A DNA stretch of 64,000 nucleotides. Origin: Ailanthus altissimus (Eukaryota; Streptophyta; Magnoliopsida; Sapindales; Simaroubaceae). The stretch is taken from NCBI GenBank assembly GCA_946807835.1, contig OX327705.1, forward strand, positions 11,314,501 through 11,378,500. Direction: 5' to 3'. Every line of letters starts with the position of its first letter. Positions within the stretch are counted from its first letter, which is position 1. The position numbers and the translations under genes were made by a program. Positions 23,143 to 33,589 of the stretch are shown here, piece by piece. Below the pieces are notes generated by a model. It made no database searches. It was not told the origin of the DNA and was given only the letters and a program-made list of their open reading frames with translations.

Positions 23143-24521
23143 CTAAGATTTAGAAACAACAATTTCAAAACCCTCCTTCATTGGCGGTTTAGGGTGAATG
23201 TCTATGACCTTTTGCAAATAATTATCCAGTACGCCCTTGCTAACATTATTCTCAACCATTGAATTTCCTTTTGGCTCACAAATCATCACCTCGTACTCAA
23301 GATTATTAACATCATCGGAGTTTAATTCTTCATTATCTGGATGAAATTCATTAACAAGTTGAGTTTCACTACTGTCATTCAATACACTATCCTTATCCAC
23401 ATGTTGCAACTCAACCTTGCTAGTATCTATATTGACCTCACTATTTGGTTCTCCTCTCCCCAAACCATCTCCCATCTTAACTCTGTCAATTACATCTATA
23501 TAATCTCCTCTATTAGTACTATCCTCTATAATCACATTAATCTTAGGATGAGTCCCATTATTATTCTTCAATGGTCTAGTACAATCAGCCTTAGTCAAGG
23601 CCATTTGTACCTCTTTAGAAGTACGTGGAATCGTTTCAACATCTTTCCTTACCCAAGACTTTGATGGTAGCGATCTTTTACCATCAATCTTATTCGGTTT
23701 GGCTGAATGGCACAAAGCAATCTCATGACCAATAGAACCGCATCCAGAACATTTAGGAGGAAGTTGTTCATAAACCACCTCCACTTGGAAGTCATACCCA
23801 TTGCGCTCAATAGTAAGGAATGTAGGAAGAGTTTCAGACACATCAACTTCCACAAGTACCCTTGCATAATATCTATAAGTTCTTTCCCTTGTTGCTCTGT
23901 TCAATTGTAGAGGAAGACTAACCCCACATGCAATTCCCATGATTTTTTTAGGGCTCCAATACTCCCAACTAAGGACATAGATTTTAACCCAAACTTGAGC
24001 CTTATAAGAAATTTCAGGAGAATATGGGTCAAAATCAGGTTTCCATTGATATAGCCTAAAGTGACCTAATATAAGTGTGCAAGTGCTTCCACCCCACACC
24101 CTTTACATGTCTTTTGCATCTGAAAAATGTAGTAAATAAAAACCTTTTGCCATGGGGAATAATTCCCAGCTATTTTTTAGATTCCAAAGATGATGAAGCC
24201 CAACTTTTAAAGCATCCACCTTAAATGGTTGAGATCCTTTTTTCAAAATGATTCTTCCTATCAAGTTTGTCTTAATTTAATACGCTTGTGGTACTCCGAT
24301 TCATCAATCTAAATGAAATATTGATCACCCTTGATTTATAAAGGAGAGAGATCAGAAGGGTGAGATTCCAGATCAAGGGCAGAAGATAGAATGGAGGCAA
24401 AATATTTTTTTGCCAATACTGGTTCCGTAGGTAAAGGAATAGAGGTCTCAGGTTGGACTATCATTGCAGCCTCTTTGTACTTAGCTAACAATTTAACAAT
24501 ATCATCAAGAATATCCATCAA
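23143..24521 (-). pseudogene. LINE ORF1 with DUF4283-like region and CCHC zinc finger
   Basis: The minus strand has an open stretch of 318 codons (23,143-24,099). It contains a DUF4283-like region (PDFDPYSPEISYKAQVWVKI ... LSWEYWSPKKIMGIACG) and a zinc finger of the form C-SGC-GSIGH-EIALC near 23,710-23,750. The N-terminal part lies in other frames: a 61-codon stretch with a plausible start at 24,519-24,521, then LRWMLKLGF and HLYLVT-like blocks through 24,100-24,330 interrupted by stops. ORF1 proteins of plant L1 elements bind their RNA. The acidic C-terminal part (about 23,150-23,550) has no recognised motif. The length of the intact stretch is notable for an element this old. Confidence 0.8.
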
Positions 24522-25332
24522 TGATAAAATGAATAAAATTCACCGAAAGAAGAATACCATTGGATAGAAGTGAACTGTCACCGAAAAGGTGCTAGTTGCC
24601 AAGTCACCAGAAAAAACTCGCAGAAACAGTACACGACTAACCAAAACAGTACACAGCCAACTGAAATAGTACACAGCCAATCGAAACAGTACGATGCAGA
24701 GTTGGTTTTGCGCCTCAGGACAGATGCGCCGTAAAGTAGTAGATTGACAGGTGGACAACAAAGCAGTCTTGCCGGAAAGATAAAAAGCCACCAGTAGGGA
24801 ACAATACAACAACAAAGAAAACCACCAACAGAGGGGGCAGCAGCTGTGGTTGCCATATTTAGCTATAGCAGCAGCAGCGTAAAAAAACCAGAGGTTACAG
24901 TAGACAGTATCAGTGGAGAACGAGCATTACTAGCAGCAATAAAGAGAAGGGTAGCAGTAGCAAGAAAACTGCCAGTAGCGGATAGCAAACCTGATTGCTG
25001 CAGTTGGCAATAGCAGCAATCGCCAATAGTAACGGTGCAGATAGTGTCAATAGATTCACCATACACCAAAACTGAATAAAAAAAAAAAATTCCCAGCAGA
25101 AGGCAGCAGATGAGATTTGTGCAGTAGAAGAAAACCATACCAGATCGGTAACTTTAGCTGGGTTTGAAGACCAATCAAATGAGATTATGAGAAGACACAA
25201 GGTGGAGGCAGTTGATTCAAGAAGAAAACCCGAAGGACGTCGGTGATCGGAGATGAATACCAAATTACTATAGCCAAATCATTTGGTTACTGTAGCCTAG
25301 TTTAGAGACTATTAGGCACTGTAGCAAAATGC
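24522..25332 (-). other. LINE 5' UTR
   Basis: The region between ORF1 and the 5' end of the LINE is richer in GC and in CAG/CAGCAG-type triplets (about 24,840-25,030) than its surroundings. Chance reading frames up to 117 codons run through it in more than one frame, as expected from low-complexity sequence. I do not treat them as genes. It would carry the internal promoter of the LINE. Confidence 0.6.
24624..24692. repeat. 20-base tandem repeat in the LINE 5' UTR
   Basis: Three full units of 20 bases (24624-24643, 24644-24663, 24664-24683), each starting AAACAGTACAC or a one-base variant, plus a partial fourth. Repeats near the 5' end of LINEs can act as promoter units; no such role is shown here. 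Confidence 0.85.
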
Positions 25333-25346
25333 GATTAATGCTTTCT
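25333..25346. other. LINE target-site duplication, right copy
   Basis: GATTAATGCTTTCT, one mismatch from 14349-14362. It marks the 5' end of the LINE and the point at which the element Y polyprotein gene was split. Confidence 0.8.
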
Positions 25347-26951
25347 AAGGTCACACAAGGCTTTCTTAAAAGTGGACTCCCCAATAGTACAAAGGATGGT
25401 GAAACTACTTAGATCCTTCATCTTTTGAGGCAACTTCCAATTTAAAATTGCATTATATTTCTCTATTAACCTCATCGTTTCATATTCCTTCAACTTTTTC
25501 TTTTTCGACATCACTTCCTTTATGAACTTCATATAATTTAGCATTTTCTCCAAAGTATCTATAAATGCGATGTTGGTGTGAATCATTTTAAAGTTCTCAA
25601 GGACATTAGAGAATTGAGCATCTAACTTTTTTTGTAAAAACATTGAGGGTATGGCAATGGTAGGGTAATGATAGAAGGATTGTCCAAGAAGGAAATAAAG
25701 TTGGGCTTGTGATTCCCCTTAGATAGTTTCGTAACAACTTCTTTCTCTTCACCTTCAACAACCATTTTTTTTCCAAAGCTTCTACTTCCATACTACTCTT
25801 AAGGGTGATGGCATTACAATACTCTCTTGGGTTGGCCTCCTTATTACTTAAAAACTTACCGGAAGATTGACATTTGATTACATGGGCAAGTTGGCCAACT
25901 TGTACCTCTAGTGACCTTAATGTAGCATTCATGTAGGTGCAATGTGTCTTAATATTATCAAGATGGCCCTCATTCTTGTTAAACCTCTCTCTTGTCTCAA
26001 CAATGAAAATGCCCTAAAATTCTTCCAAAGAATGCTTTTTCTCATGATTTCGGAGCCCAGAATGATAATGAGTAGGCAAGTTATTACTTTGGTAGTTGAA
26101 GTTTTGGATGTTGACATATTGATTTGTTTCGGATCACTCCCTCTATCAGTGTAAGACACATTTGTTACCATCAATGAATCTTTGCTTGTTGAAGCTTCTT
26201 TAGCATTTATTGCAGAAATTTGATTCACCAAAACCAAAACTTGAGCTGAAAGAGCAATAATAGGGCCAACTTCATGCACTTTGGCGGACCTCTTTACAAT
26301 GGACCTCTTATTAGGAAATTGATAATTGTTGCACACCTTTTTCTCCAACAAAACTTGGGCTTTTACTATAATTTTTTACAACAATGTACCACCCACCACC
26401 ATATCTACAATGGTTCTTATTTGCCCATTTAGTCTATTATAGAAGATTTGTGTTTGAAACCAATCTTGGTATCCATGTTAGGGGCACCTTCAAATAAGGT
26501 CCTTGAACTACTCCCAAGCTTCATAGAAAGGCTCGAAATCTAATTGCCTAAATTGTGTTATCTCTTCATAAAGTTGTGATGTCTTAGATGGTGAAAAGAG
26601 CTTGGTGTGGAATCTTTAAGTAAGCTCTTCTCATGTTGTAATACTTCTCAATTGCAAAGATTGAAGCCATCCCCTTGCTTTGTCCCTAAGAGAGAATGGG
26701 AACAAGTGTAGGTGAATAGCATCCTCCGTGACTCTATTCATCTTAAACATTGTAAGATGAACATTCGGGTCTTTGCTTGGCAATTCCACATATTGATTTT
26801 TTTGCACCATGTTATTAAAGGCTAGCTTCAATTCAAAGTTATTAGCTTGAACCACTTGACGCCGAATCCTTGAATAATTCTTATTAACCACAAGCCTAAA
26901 ATAATCCCTCAATGCATGTGGTTGTTAATTGTTGTTACCGTCGTCGACCAT
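25347..26951 (-). pseudogene. Element Y gag and start of protease region, broken
   Basis: A start codon at 26949-26951 opens with M-V-D-D-G. It continues with ALRDYFRLVV, FELKLAFNNMV, then HLHLFPFSLRDKARGWLQSL near 26,640-26,710, FYEAWE and GYQDWFQTQIFYNRL near 26,430-26,530. A linker with LEVQVGQLAH (about 25,890) and SPLRVV-type blocks precedes FTILCTIGESTFKKALCDL near 25,347-25,410, which leads into the retropepsin-like domain. Stops and frameshifts are scattered. This is a typical Athila/Tat Gag that would have formed the capsid of the particle. Confidence 0.83.
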
Positions 26952-27165
26952 AGTTTTAGCTTGATCATCCCTTTCTCTTCTAAGCCTCTACAAAGTGTGC
27001 TCAACTTCTGAATCAAAGGGAAAAAGCTTCAAGCTACAAGCTCTTCTCATAAACCTTCAACAACCACAATAAACCATAACTAAAAAAGAACAAAAGAAAA
27101 GTAAAATCAAGTTTTTTTCAAGTTTTTTTTTATCCATAATATTAGCATCAATTCAAAATCACATC

Positions 27166-27185
27166 CTTGGTAATGGCACCAAAAA
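27166..27185 (-). other. Element Y primer-binding site (Asp-tRNA type)
   Basis: On the minus strand TTTTTGGTGCCATTACCAAG follows the CA end of the LTR by two bases. Against the canonical TTGGCGCCGTTGCCGGGGA the aligned differences are all transitions. Position and sequence identify it as the site where reverse transcription was primed. Confidence 0.75.
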
Positions 27186-27187
27186 CT

Positions 27188-28625
27188 TGTTCGCGACAAT
27201 ATACACATGCAAATTGTAACCATATGTTCATAGGTTATGATCAAGTAATAAAATAATGAGTGAGTATCATTTCTATGAGGATTGGTATCCTGAATTAATG
27301 CTAAGTACTATAGTATTGACAACCAACCTTTATTTAGGCCAAATTAAAGAGTAAGTTAAATTATGGAACTGAAGATGCTTAAACTAAATAATTTGGTAAA
27401 TTAAAGAGGTGAAATTTCTATGGTAATGGGTTCTAGAGACTTGAATTCATGTACCATTCATATGTTCTTTATTAGTTATTAATAACTAATCTTATGTATT
27501 CATTAATCAAGGGTTAAGACTAATCTCATTATCCCTCCTGAATGTCGAATGAGATCTTATGCATATACAACTAAGTTGATATCCCTATCTAACTCGTTAT
27601 ATATACATGCATTAAGTTACCCTTAAATGATTACTCTAAGTCTATTAGTCTCCTCAACTCAATAAACTTAAAGTTATACTTTTTAAAACCAACACATGGA
27701 TTAAACTCTCTCAAGTGCATAACCCAATCATTTTAAACACCTAATCAAATGAATAAACACAAGATAGTAATTAATCACATAACAACTTCAAAACATAGTA
27801 TTCAATAGAGTCCCATCAAGACCTAGAGCATATAATCTAGCTATCCATAGTGAAATATTCAATTACATTAATCTAAATATTCACAAGAGTAATCATGTTC
27901 AAACAATACAAATTACAAATACAAACTTACAATAAATATAAATGAGATAGAGAGAAAGAGAAAACTAGTTGAAGAAGTCCTTGGAAGCCTTAATATTCAA
28001 TGGTCTTCTACAACCAAGCTTCAATTGTGTTTTGCTCACTAAAAACCTTAGTTTCTCTCTCTATTTTGTGCTCTGCTCCTTTCTTTAAATGAGACCTTTA
28101 GCTCTTCTTTTATAGGTCTAAAATTGGGAAACAATTAGAGTAAATTTGAGATTTATTTCATCGATTTGTGTTGCAGTGCTGATTTTTGGAGCTGCGATGC
28201 CAAGATTTTGTCTGAACTGGCAGTACAGCGCTAGAATTTGGCATTGCGGTACAGGTACTGTTTATATTATATGAACAGTACCAATACCGCAACACCAAAT
28301 TCTAGCGCCATATAAATAGTAATTAATGTCCATTTTTACTATTCATAAGCCGCACCCTCAATTTTTTGGCGTTGGAACGCTACGACCTGGGTTTTTCTTT
28401 GCTGTAGCATGGCACTGTAGCAAAAATATTATTTTTGCCTACTATAGTAGTCACTATATCATTTTTGATATTTTTTGTGTGTTCTCAGTTTTTTGCTCAA
28501 AATAGCTCCATTGACTTGGAACCTACAAATAACATTAACACACATAAAAAAAACATATATTCTAATTTAATTTGAGCAGTTACCAAGTTTAGGGATTAAA
28601 AGATAGATATAAAATACGCTTATCA
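27188..28625 (-). repeat. Element Y 5' LTR
   Basis: 1,438 bases matching the 3' LTR at 10390-11788 over its length, starting TGTTCGCGACA and ending TTATCA on the plus strand. It is followed by element X RNase H sequence and preceded by the primer site. Confidence 0.88.
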
Positions 28626-30560
28626 CTTATTGAGTTATTCAAAACCTAGAACTTCAGTAGAAATACTAATAAGTAGAGTGGTACGACGACTTAAAGCATC
28701 TACTATACAATTAGTAATTCTGATTTTTTGAATAATAACATAATTGAATTTTTCAAGATAAGTTACCCATCTAGACAACATACGATCAATATGCTTTTAC
28801 CCACGAAAATGTTTAAGAGATTGATGGTCAGAGTAGACAATGAACTCTTTAAGTAAAAAATATGCCTCTCAAGTCTTAAGAGCATAGAATACGACATAGA
28901 GTTCTTGTTGAGACATTGACCACTTCTGTCTTATTTCACTTAACTTCTCATTAAAGAATTCAATAGACTTCCTTTCTTGAGAAAGAACAGTTCTTATTCT
29001 AATCCCGCTTGTATTACATTCAATCTCAAAAGTTTTGAAAATGTTAGGTAGAGATAGAATAAGTGTTGTAGTCAACTTTTCCTTGATCAATTCAAAGCTA
29101 CGATCAGCAGCCTCCTCCTATTGAAATCTGCCTTTTTTTAAGTAATTGGTAATTGGTGCCACAATAGTGCTGAAATGTTTTATAAATTTGCGATAGAAAG
29201 TTACTAAGCCATGGAAACTCCTTACATCAGTTATGCTTTTTGGTTTTGACCATTCTTCAATAGCTTTCACCTTCTTTTCATCCACATGAATCCCTCATTA
29301 CTTACAATATATCATAGGAATACTACTTTGTTTGTTAAAAATACACATTTCTTTATGTTTATAAACAACTCATTCTTTCTCAACACAACTAGAACTTGCA
29401 TAATATGATCAACATGCTCCTGTACATTCTTACTATAGATCAAAATATTATCAAAATGGACAACAATAAAGTCAGACATTAACAGTTTTAGTACCTAGGA
29501 CATAAGGTGCATGAATGTACTTGGTGCATTTGATAACCCAAATGGCATGAATAGCCACTCATATTGCCTATCCTTTGTCTTGGAAGCTATTTTCCATTCA
29601 TCTTCCTTACAAATTCTAATTTTGTTATAAATATACTATAGATTTATCTTAAAGAATACTTTAGCACCACTTAACTAATCAAGCAAGTCATCAAGCCTAG
29701 GGATGGAAAATTGGTACCTCATGGTTATTTTGTTGATAGCATGTTGTCCACATAATTTCTTCAACCTTCATCCTTCTTTAGAGTAAGTAAGACAAGTACG
29801 ACACAAGAACTAATACTTTCTCGTATTTTATTTTATAACAGCTCATCTACTTTCTCCTTTAAGATTTCATACTCCTTTGGATTCATATAATAATGAGTCA
29901 TATTTGGCAAGCTACCTTTAGGAACAAAATTAATGTGATGTTGAAAATCTTGCATTAGAGGAAATTGTGTTGGTTCTACCATTACATCAATAAATTCTAC
30001 CTTAAGCCTTAAACCTTCTTAGGTACGACTTGTATGGGTTAATCCACTCCCTTCACTATTAGAATAGCGTAAGATTTGACACTTTTTATGTCCTCTAAAA
30101 ACTCTTTCTCTTTAAGAGCCACGGACAACAATGCCTTCTCATCCATTTTTGGCAAAGTGTTCTCTCGTTGGTTTAAAACCACAACTAGCTACTTGTGATC
30201 TCAAGTAAAGGCATAGGTGTTATTCTCCATTTGTAAGTTGTATCAACATCAAACTGCCATGGCCTGTCTAGGAAGGCATAGATGTTGTCCTTCCACGATA
30301 TCACAAAGAACTTTAGATTTATAAGTCTTTCCCAAAGACAATGGCAAATAACATTATTGTGTAATTTACATGTTAGGTCCCTTCTTTATCCAACGAATGC
30401 TATAGAGGGCTGGATGTGGTTGTATTTGAAGTTTAAGATGATCAACCAAGCTTTGAGATACTAAGTTCTCATAGCTACAATCAATTACAAGCTTACACAC
30501 TTTTTAGCCACAGAGCATTACCTTCAAAGATTCGTTTGCGTTGTGTCTCATCAGGTTATG
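28626..30560 (-). pseudogene. Element X protease, reverse transcriptase and RNase H, broken
   Basis: Minus-strand blocks run in the normal gypsy order: protease remains KVCKLVID ... LVDHLKLQ and PALYSIRWIKKG near 30,370-30,490; reverse transcriptase INKITMRYQFSIPRLDDLLD near 29,680-29,740, [18 protein letters not shown] near 29,505-29,560 and VVHFDNILIYSK near 29,430-29,465; RNase H MSQQELYVVFYALKT near 28,870-28,915 and FVGK/LSTLTINLLN further on. The polymerase active site reads FDN where YxDD is required. Stops and frameshifts are many. The segment ends at 28626, where element Y inserted. Confidence 0.82.
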
Positions 30561-30599
30561 TTGGAGTGTCTAATAGCCTCTTTACAATGCATACCACTT

Positions 30600-32619
30600 T
30601 CTCACTGTCTTTCTCAGCCACTTTAAAGTTACCATTGTCCTCTTCTATTTTTTGCTCATCATAGTCCTACTTATGCTTACGTTGGATGACATTGTCAAAT
30701 TTACATCTCAGACAATTACTAATCTGTACCATATCTCATTGCACTTAAAACATTAAATTCTTTCGAGCCGTCTAGTTTTTACTTCCTCTTTGCTTTTTAT
30801 TTTCTTTAAACTAGCTTCTTTTCCTTTGAATTCTTAAGGTTTGCCATCGAGTTTGGTAAAAGAAAACGTGGAACTAGGCTTAACACGTGAATAGGCCTGA
30901 CTTCTTAGAAACCTTCTAGTCTTCATGATTCATTCATCCCTCAATGCCAAGTTCTGAGCTTGATTAATTGACCATAATTATTGCACGGAAAATATGTCTT
31001 AGATCCCATCATTTAACCCATTTACATACCTAGCCACTTATTGATCTTTCGTTTCTGTCAAGTTGCACCTAATTTTGCAACCTTAGAAACTCTTCCATAT
31101 AAGATGAAATAAAGTGGATTCCTTGAATGTAATTTTGGAATTGTTGGAAGAGAGTTTGATCATAATTCAAAGGTAAAAAAGCCCCCTTAAGAGTGCTTTT
31201 ATTTTGTGCCAATGACAAACAGGTGGTTGTCCCCTTAATCTCTGATCTTCTTGATAGATTTACCACCAAACACTCACACCCCATGCAGTTTGTAAGCCAC
31301 TAAAGTTACTTTACATTCTGGCCTTACATTTATAATTTTAAAGAAACTCTCTAGCTCATACTCCAAATTCAAAAAATTTCTATATCAGCATTGCCATTAA
31401 AGGTAGGTAAATCAACTTTTACCTTGTAAGTTTCATCACACTGGTGTTGTTGTCTCATCTTTGGCAAAAACTCACCATTAACTTCACCATCAATTTACTC
31501 ATCTCCTAAATCATCCACTGAAGGAGCAAAACAGTTAGACCTTCTTCGTGCACCTAAGGCTACTCTTCTTACCTATGGATTGATCCCAACCTTATCTTCG
31601 GCTTCCTCATATGAATTGACATTAATGGGGATAATAGAATGTGGCTGCTTGAAACTAGGCTCAACACGTGAATAGACCTGACTTCTTAGAAACCTTCTAG
31701 TCTTCATGATTCCTTTGTCCCTCAATGCCAAGTTCTGAGCTTGATCAATTGATCATAATTGTTGCATGGAAAATCTATCTTAGATCCCATCATTTAACCC
31801 ATTTATATACCTAGCCATTTACTGATCCTTCGTGTCTGTCAAGTTGCACCTAATTTGCAACCTTAGGAACTCTTTCGTAGAAGATGAAACAAAGTCGGTT
31901 CCTTGAATGCAATTTTGGAACTGTTAGAAGAGAGTTTGTTCATAATCCAAAGGTAAAAAAAAAAAACCCCTTTTAGAGTGCTTTTATTTGGTGCCAATGA
32001 CGAATGGATGGTTGTCTCCTTAATCTCTGATCTTCTTGATGGAATTACCACCAAGCACTTGCACCACATACAGTTTGTTAGCCACTAAAGCTACTTTACA
32101 TTCTTGCCTTACATTCACAATTTTAAAGAAACTCTCCACCTCGTACTCTAAATTCAAAAATTGTTCTATATCAATATCACCATTAAAAATAGGTAAATCA
32201 GCTTTTACCTTGTAAGTTTTATCATGTTGGTGTTATTGTCTCCTCCTTGGCAAAAATTTTCCATCAACTTCACCATTAATTTACTCATCTCTTAAATCAT
32301 CCACTGGAGGGGCAAAACAGTTAGGTCTTCTTCGTACACCTAAGGCTACTCCTCTTACTCATGGCCTGATCTCAACCTTATCTTCGAATTCCTCCTCTGA
32401 ATTGACATTAATGAGGATAGAGTGTGGCTGCTTGTGCAGTCTTCTCCTTGCTGCCATTTGTTCCTGTTGTAGTGAATCATTAGTTCTTAAAGTCATAACT
32501 AGTTCAATCAATTCTTCCATGTATTCTTGAATATCTCTCAAAAGCTCGGTTATATATGCTTCCATCCTTTGTTCAAACACATGCAAACAATTTCCATTCA
32601 AGTCACTAGGGCCTGCCAT
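30600..32619 (-). pseudogene. Element X gag with internal tandem duplication, broken
   Basis: Gag starts at 32617-32619 (M-A-G-P-S-D), only about 10 bases past the primer site. A coiled, charged region (DIQEYMEELIELVMTLR) follows. Then the retrotransposon gag domain appears twice because of a tandem duplication: TIHSSLAPNKSTLKGVF near 31,960-32,010, and TCLSLAQNKSTLKGAF with LNYDQTLFQQFQNYIQG and MEEFLRLQN near 31,069-31,230. Remains of a zinc knuckle (CNEIWYRL; original histidine lost) lie near 30,730-30,750. Stops and frameshifts interrupt all of it. The duplicated copy would have made the Gag abnormally long, so it probably arose after the element died. Confidence 0.8.
30870..32433 (-). 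repeat. Tandem duplication of 781-783 bases in element X gag
   Basis: Unit 1 is 30870-31650 and unit 2 is 31651-32433. They align end to end; for example CTAGCCACTTATTGATC and CTAGCCATTTACTGATC occupy the same place, and both units end GTGGCTGCTT. The copies differ at many positions, so the duplication is old. Confidence 0.88.
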
Positions 32620-32629
32620 CTCAAGACAA

Positions 32630-32644
32630 GGCTCTGATACCACA
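32630..32644 (-). other. Element X primer-binding site (initiator Met tRNA)
   Basis: The minus strand reads TGTGGTATCAGAGCC directly after the 5' LTR. TGGTATCAGAGC is the standard complement to the 3' end of plant initiator Met tRNA and here is fully conserved, in spite of decay elsewhere. Confidence 0.88.
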
Positions 32645-33056
32645 TAATGTAAGACAAGTGTTGATGGGTTCGTAATTTCATTCACAAAAACGAGGATTGT
32701 TGACATCTTTTAACAAGATGAGAGAAAATAGCTCAGAAAATAGAAAATCTAAACTCAACTCTTAGTAAAGAATTCTACTTTTCATTAATCATTAAAAGTT
32801 ACTAAAAATACAGATGCAACTAGTTTAAATACTAAATACTTAAAACAATCCTCTAAGTATAGTTGAACCCAAATTGAAGTTCCTAAACAACGCAAATATC
32901 AAAACTTATTAAATAAGGACTAAAAATACCTATAAAAGCTAAATGACCAGATTCAAAGTTTATTTGATTCCATTAAGTATGCTAACTTCAAATTGGGCTT
33001 GGGTTGAATATTGGGCTTTATATTGTTGGCTAACCATAGGCTAATGTACCCTAACA
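32645..33056 (-). repeat. Element X 5' LTR
   Basis: 412 bases matching the 3' LTR at 8782-9157. It is bounded on the right by TATAA (33057-33061), the same five bases as at 8777-8781. The primer site adjoins the left end. Confidence 0.85.
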
Positions 33057-33061
33057 TATAA

Positions 33062-33492
33062 GCCATTTGATCTCTAAATTTAAATAACAACTTGTAATTT
33101 ATATTGTCTAAATTTAAATAACATCTTGTCATTTATATTGAAATCATAATGAAATAGAGGACCATTTTTTCACCAAATTGTTGGCAAATTATTACATAAC
33201 AAATTGCCATTCAAGCTTCACCATCACACATCTATACTACTACAAAACAGGGTTTCATTGAAACCATACTATTAACAATTTTCTAATGGTATCAGTGAAT
33301 TATTGAAACCATGATAGCAGAAATATAAAGTGTCAATGAATTGCTGATAATATGGTATCAAAAAGATAAAGTGACAGTGAATTAGTGATACTATATTGAA
33401 AAATTATTTTTAATTTAAAAAACTTAATTATTGAAAGTAACATAAATTTATAAAAATTAATTTAAAATATAGAGACACTATTAAAAAAATAA
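33062..33492. other. AT-rich DNA outside the nest
   Basis: Flanking DNA in which element X originally landed. A short near-repeat occurs at the start (CTAAATTTAAATAACA, twice near 33,074-33,125). From 33,240 a TACTACAAAACAGGG stretch followed by ATTGAAACC-type repeats faintly recalls a CACTA transposon end, but no partner end was found. Confidence 0.35.
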
Positions 33493-33576
33493 TTTAGAAT
33501 GGCTGAGTGGCGTAAAGCACTAAACTGAAGTTCTTTCCATTGAAAGATGGCATGGATTCAAATCTCACTTATGACA
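33493..33576 (+). pseudogene. tRNA-Leu-like relic with Pol III box A and box B
   Basis: The segment resembles plant tRNA-Leu(CAA) along its whole length. It has a box A (TGGCTGAGTGG), an anticodon-arm region ACTGAAGTTCT where the intact tRNA has ACTCAAGTTCT, a variable-arm region and a box B-like GGATTCAAATC, followed by CACTTATGACA at the acceptor end. A run of seven T (about 33,583-33,589) follows, where a Pol III terminator would stand. The 5' acceptor strand and several stem pairs are broken, and the anticodon is changed. It is therefore a decayed tRNA gene or the head of a tRNA-derived SINE, not a working tRNA. The resemblance is judged from memory of the tRNA consensus. Confidence 0.55.
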
Positions 33577-33589
33577 TTCTGTCTTTTTT

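Larger units (their letters stand above)
14363..25332 (-). mobile_element. L1-type LINE inserted in element Y
   Basis: Minus-strand order: 5' UTR with a 20-base tandem repeat (24,522-25,332), ORF1 with a zinc finger (23,143-24,521), endonuclease, reverse transcriptase, zf-RVT region, RNase H-like domain, and a 3' UTR with AATAAA near the left end. Removing two later solo-LTR insertions leaves about 6.6 kb, the usual size of a full-length plant L1. The 14-base target duplication on both sides and the decayed A-rich 3' end support insertion by target-primed reverse transcription. All frames carry stops and frameshifts. Confidence 0.9.
10390..28625 (-). mobile_element. Element Y: Athila/Tat-type gypsy element inserted in X (non-autonomous)
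   Basis: Minus-strand order: 5' LTR (27188-28625), Asp-tRNA-type primer site, gag, start of protease, LINE insertion, rest of protease, a noncoding region of about 2 kb, polypurine tract and 3' LTR (10390-11788). The flanking five bases are CTCCT and CTTAT, an eroded target duplication, and the split polyprotein of X fits back together across it. Without the LINE the element is about 7.25 kb. Gag and protease are recognisable, but no reverse transcriptase, RNase H or integrase was found between protease and 3' LTR. It therefore looks like a non-autonomous member that relied on enzymes from relatives. Confidence 0.85.
8782..33056 (-). mobile_element. Element X: Ty3/gypsy retrotransposon, outermost level of the nest
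   Basis: Read on the minus strand, the order is: 5' LTR (32645-33056), Met-tRNA primer site, gag, protease, reverse transcriptase, RNase H (down to 28626), then integrase (from 10389), polypurine tract and 3' LTR (8782-9157). The middle is displaced by element Y. RNase H stops at 28626 within a stretch ending ...TEVLGFE, and the coding sequence resumes at 10389 with the expected ELYE; the insertion therefore split one polyprotein gene. Short LTRs and the Met-tRNA primer site suggest a Reina-like chromovirus, though no chromodomain can be read. All coding parts contain many stops. The element is dead. Confidence 0.88.

Noticed and set aside
24540..25263. Overlapping Cys- and Leu-rich frames of 91-117 codons on the minus strand
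   Set aside because: Several frames are open at once over CAG-type low-complexity sequence in the LINE 5' UTR. This is a composition effect.
33236..33492. Possible CACTA transposon end (TACTACAAAACAGGG)
   Set aside because: The terminal C is missing, no matching opposite end or 3-base duplication was found, and no transposase trace is present.
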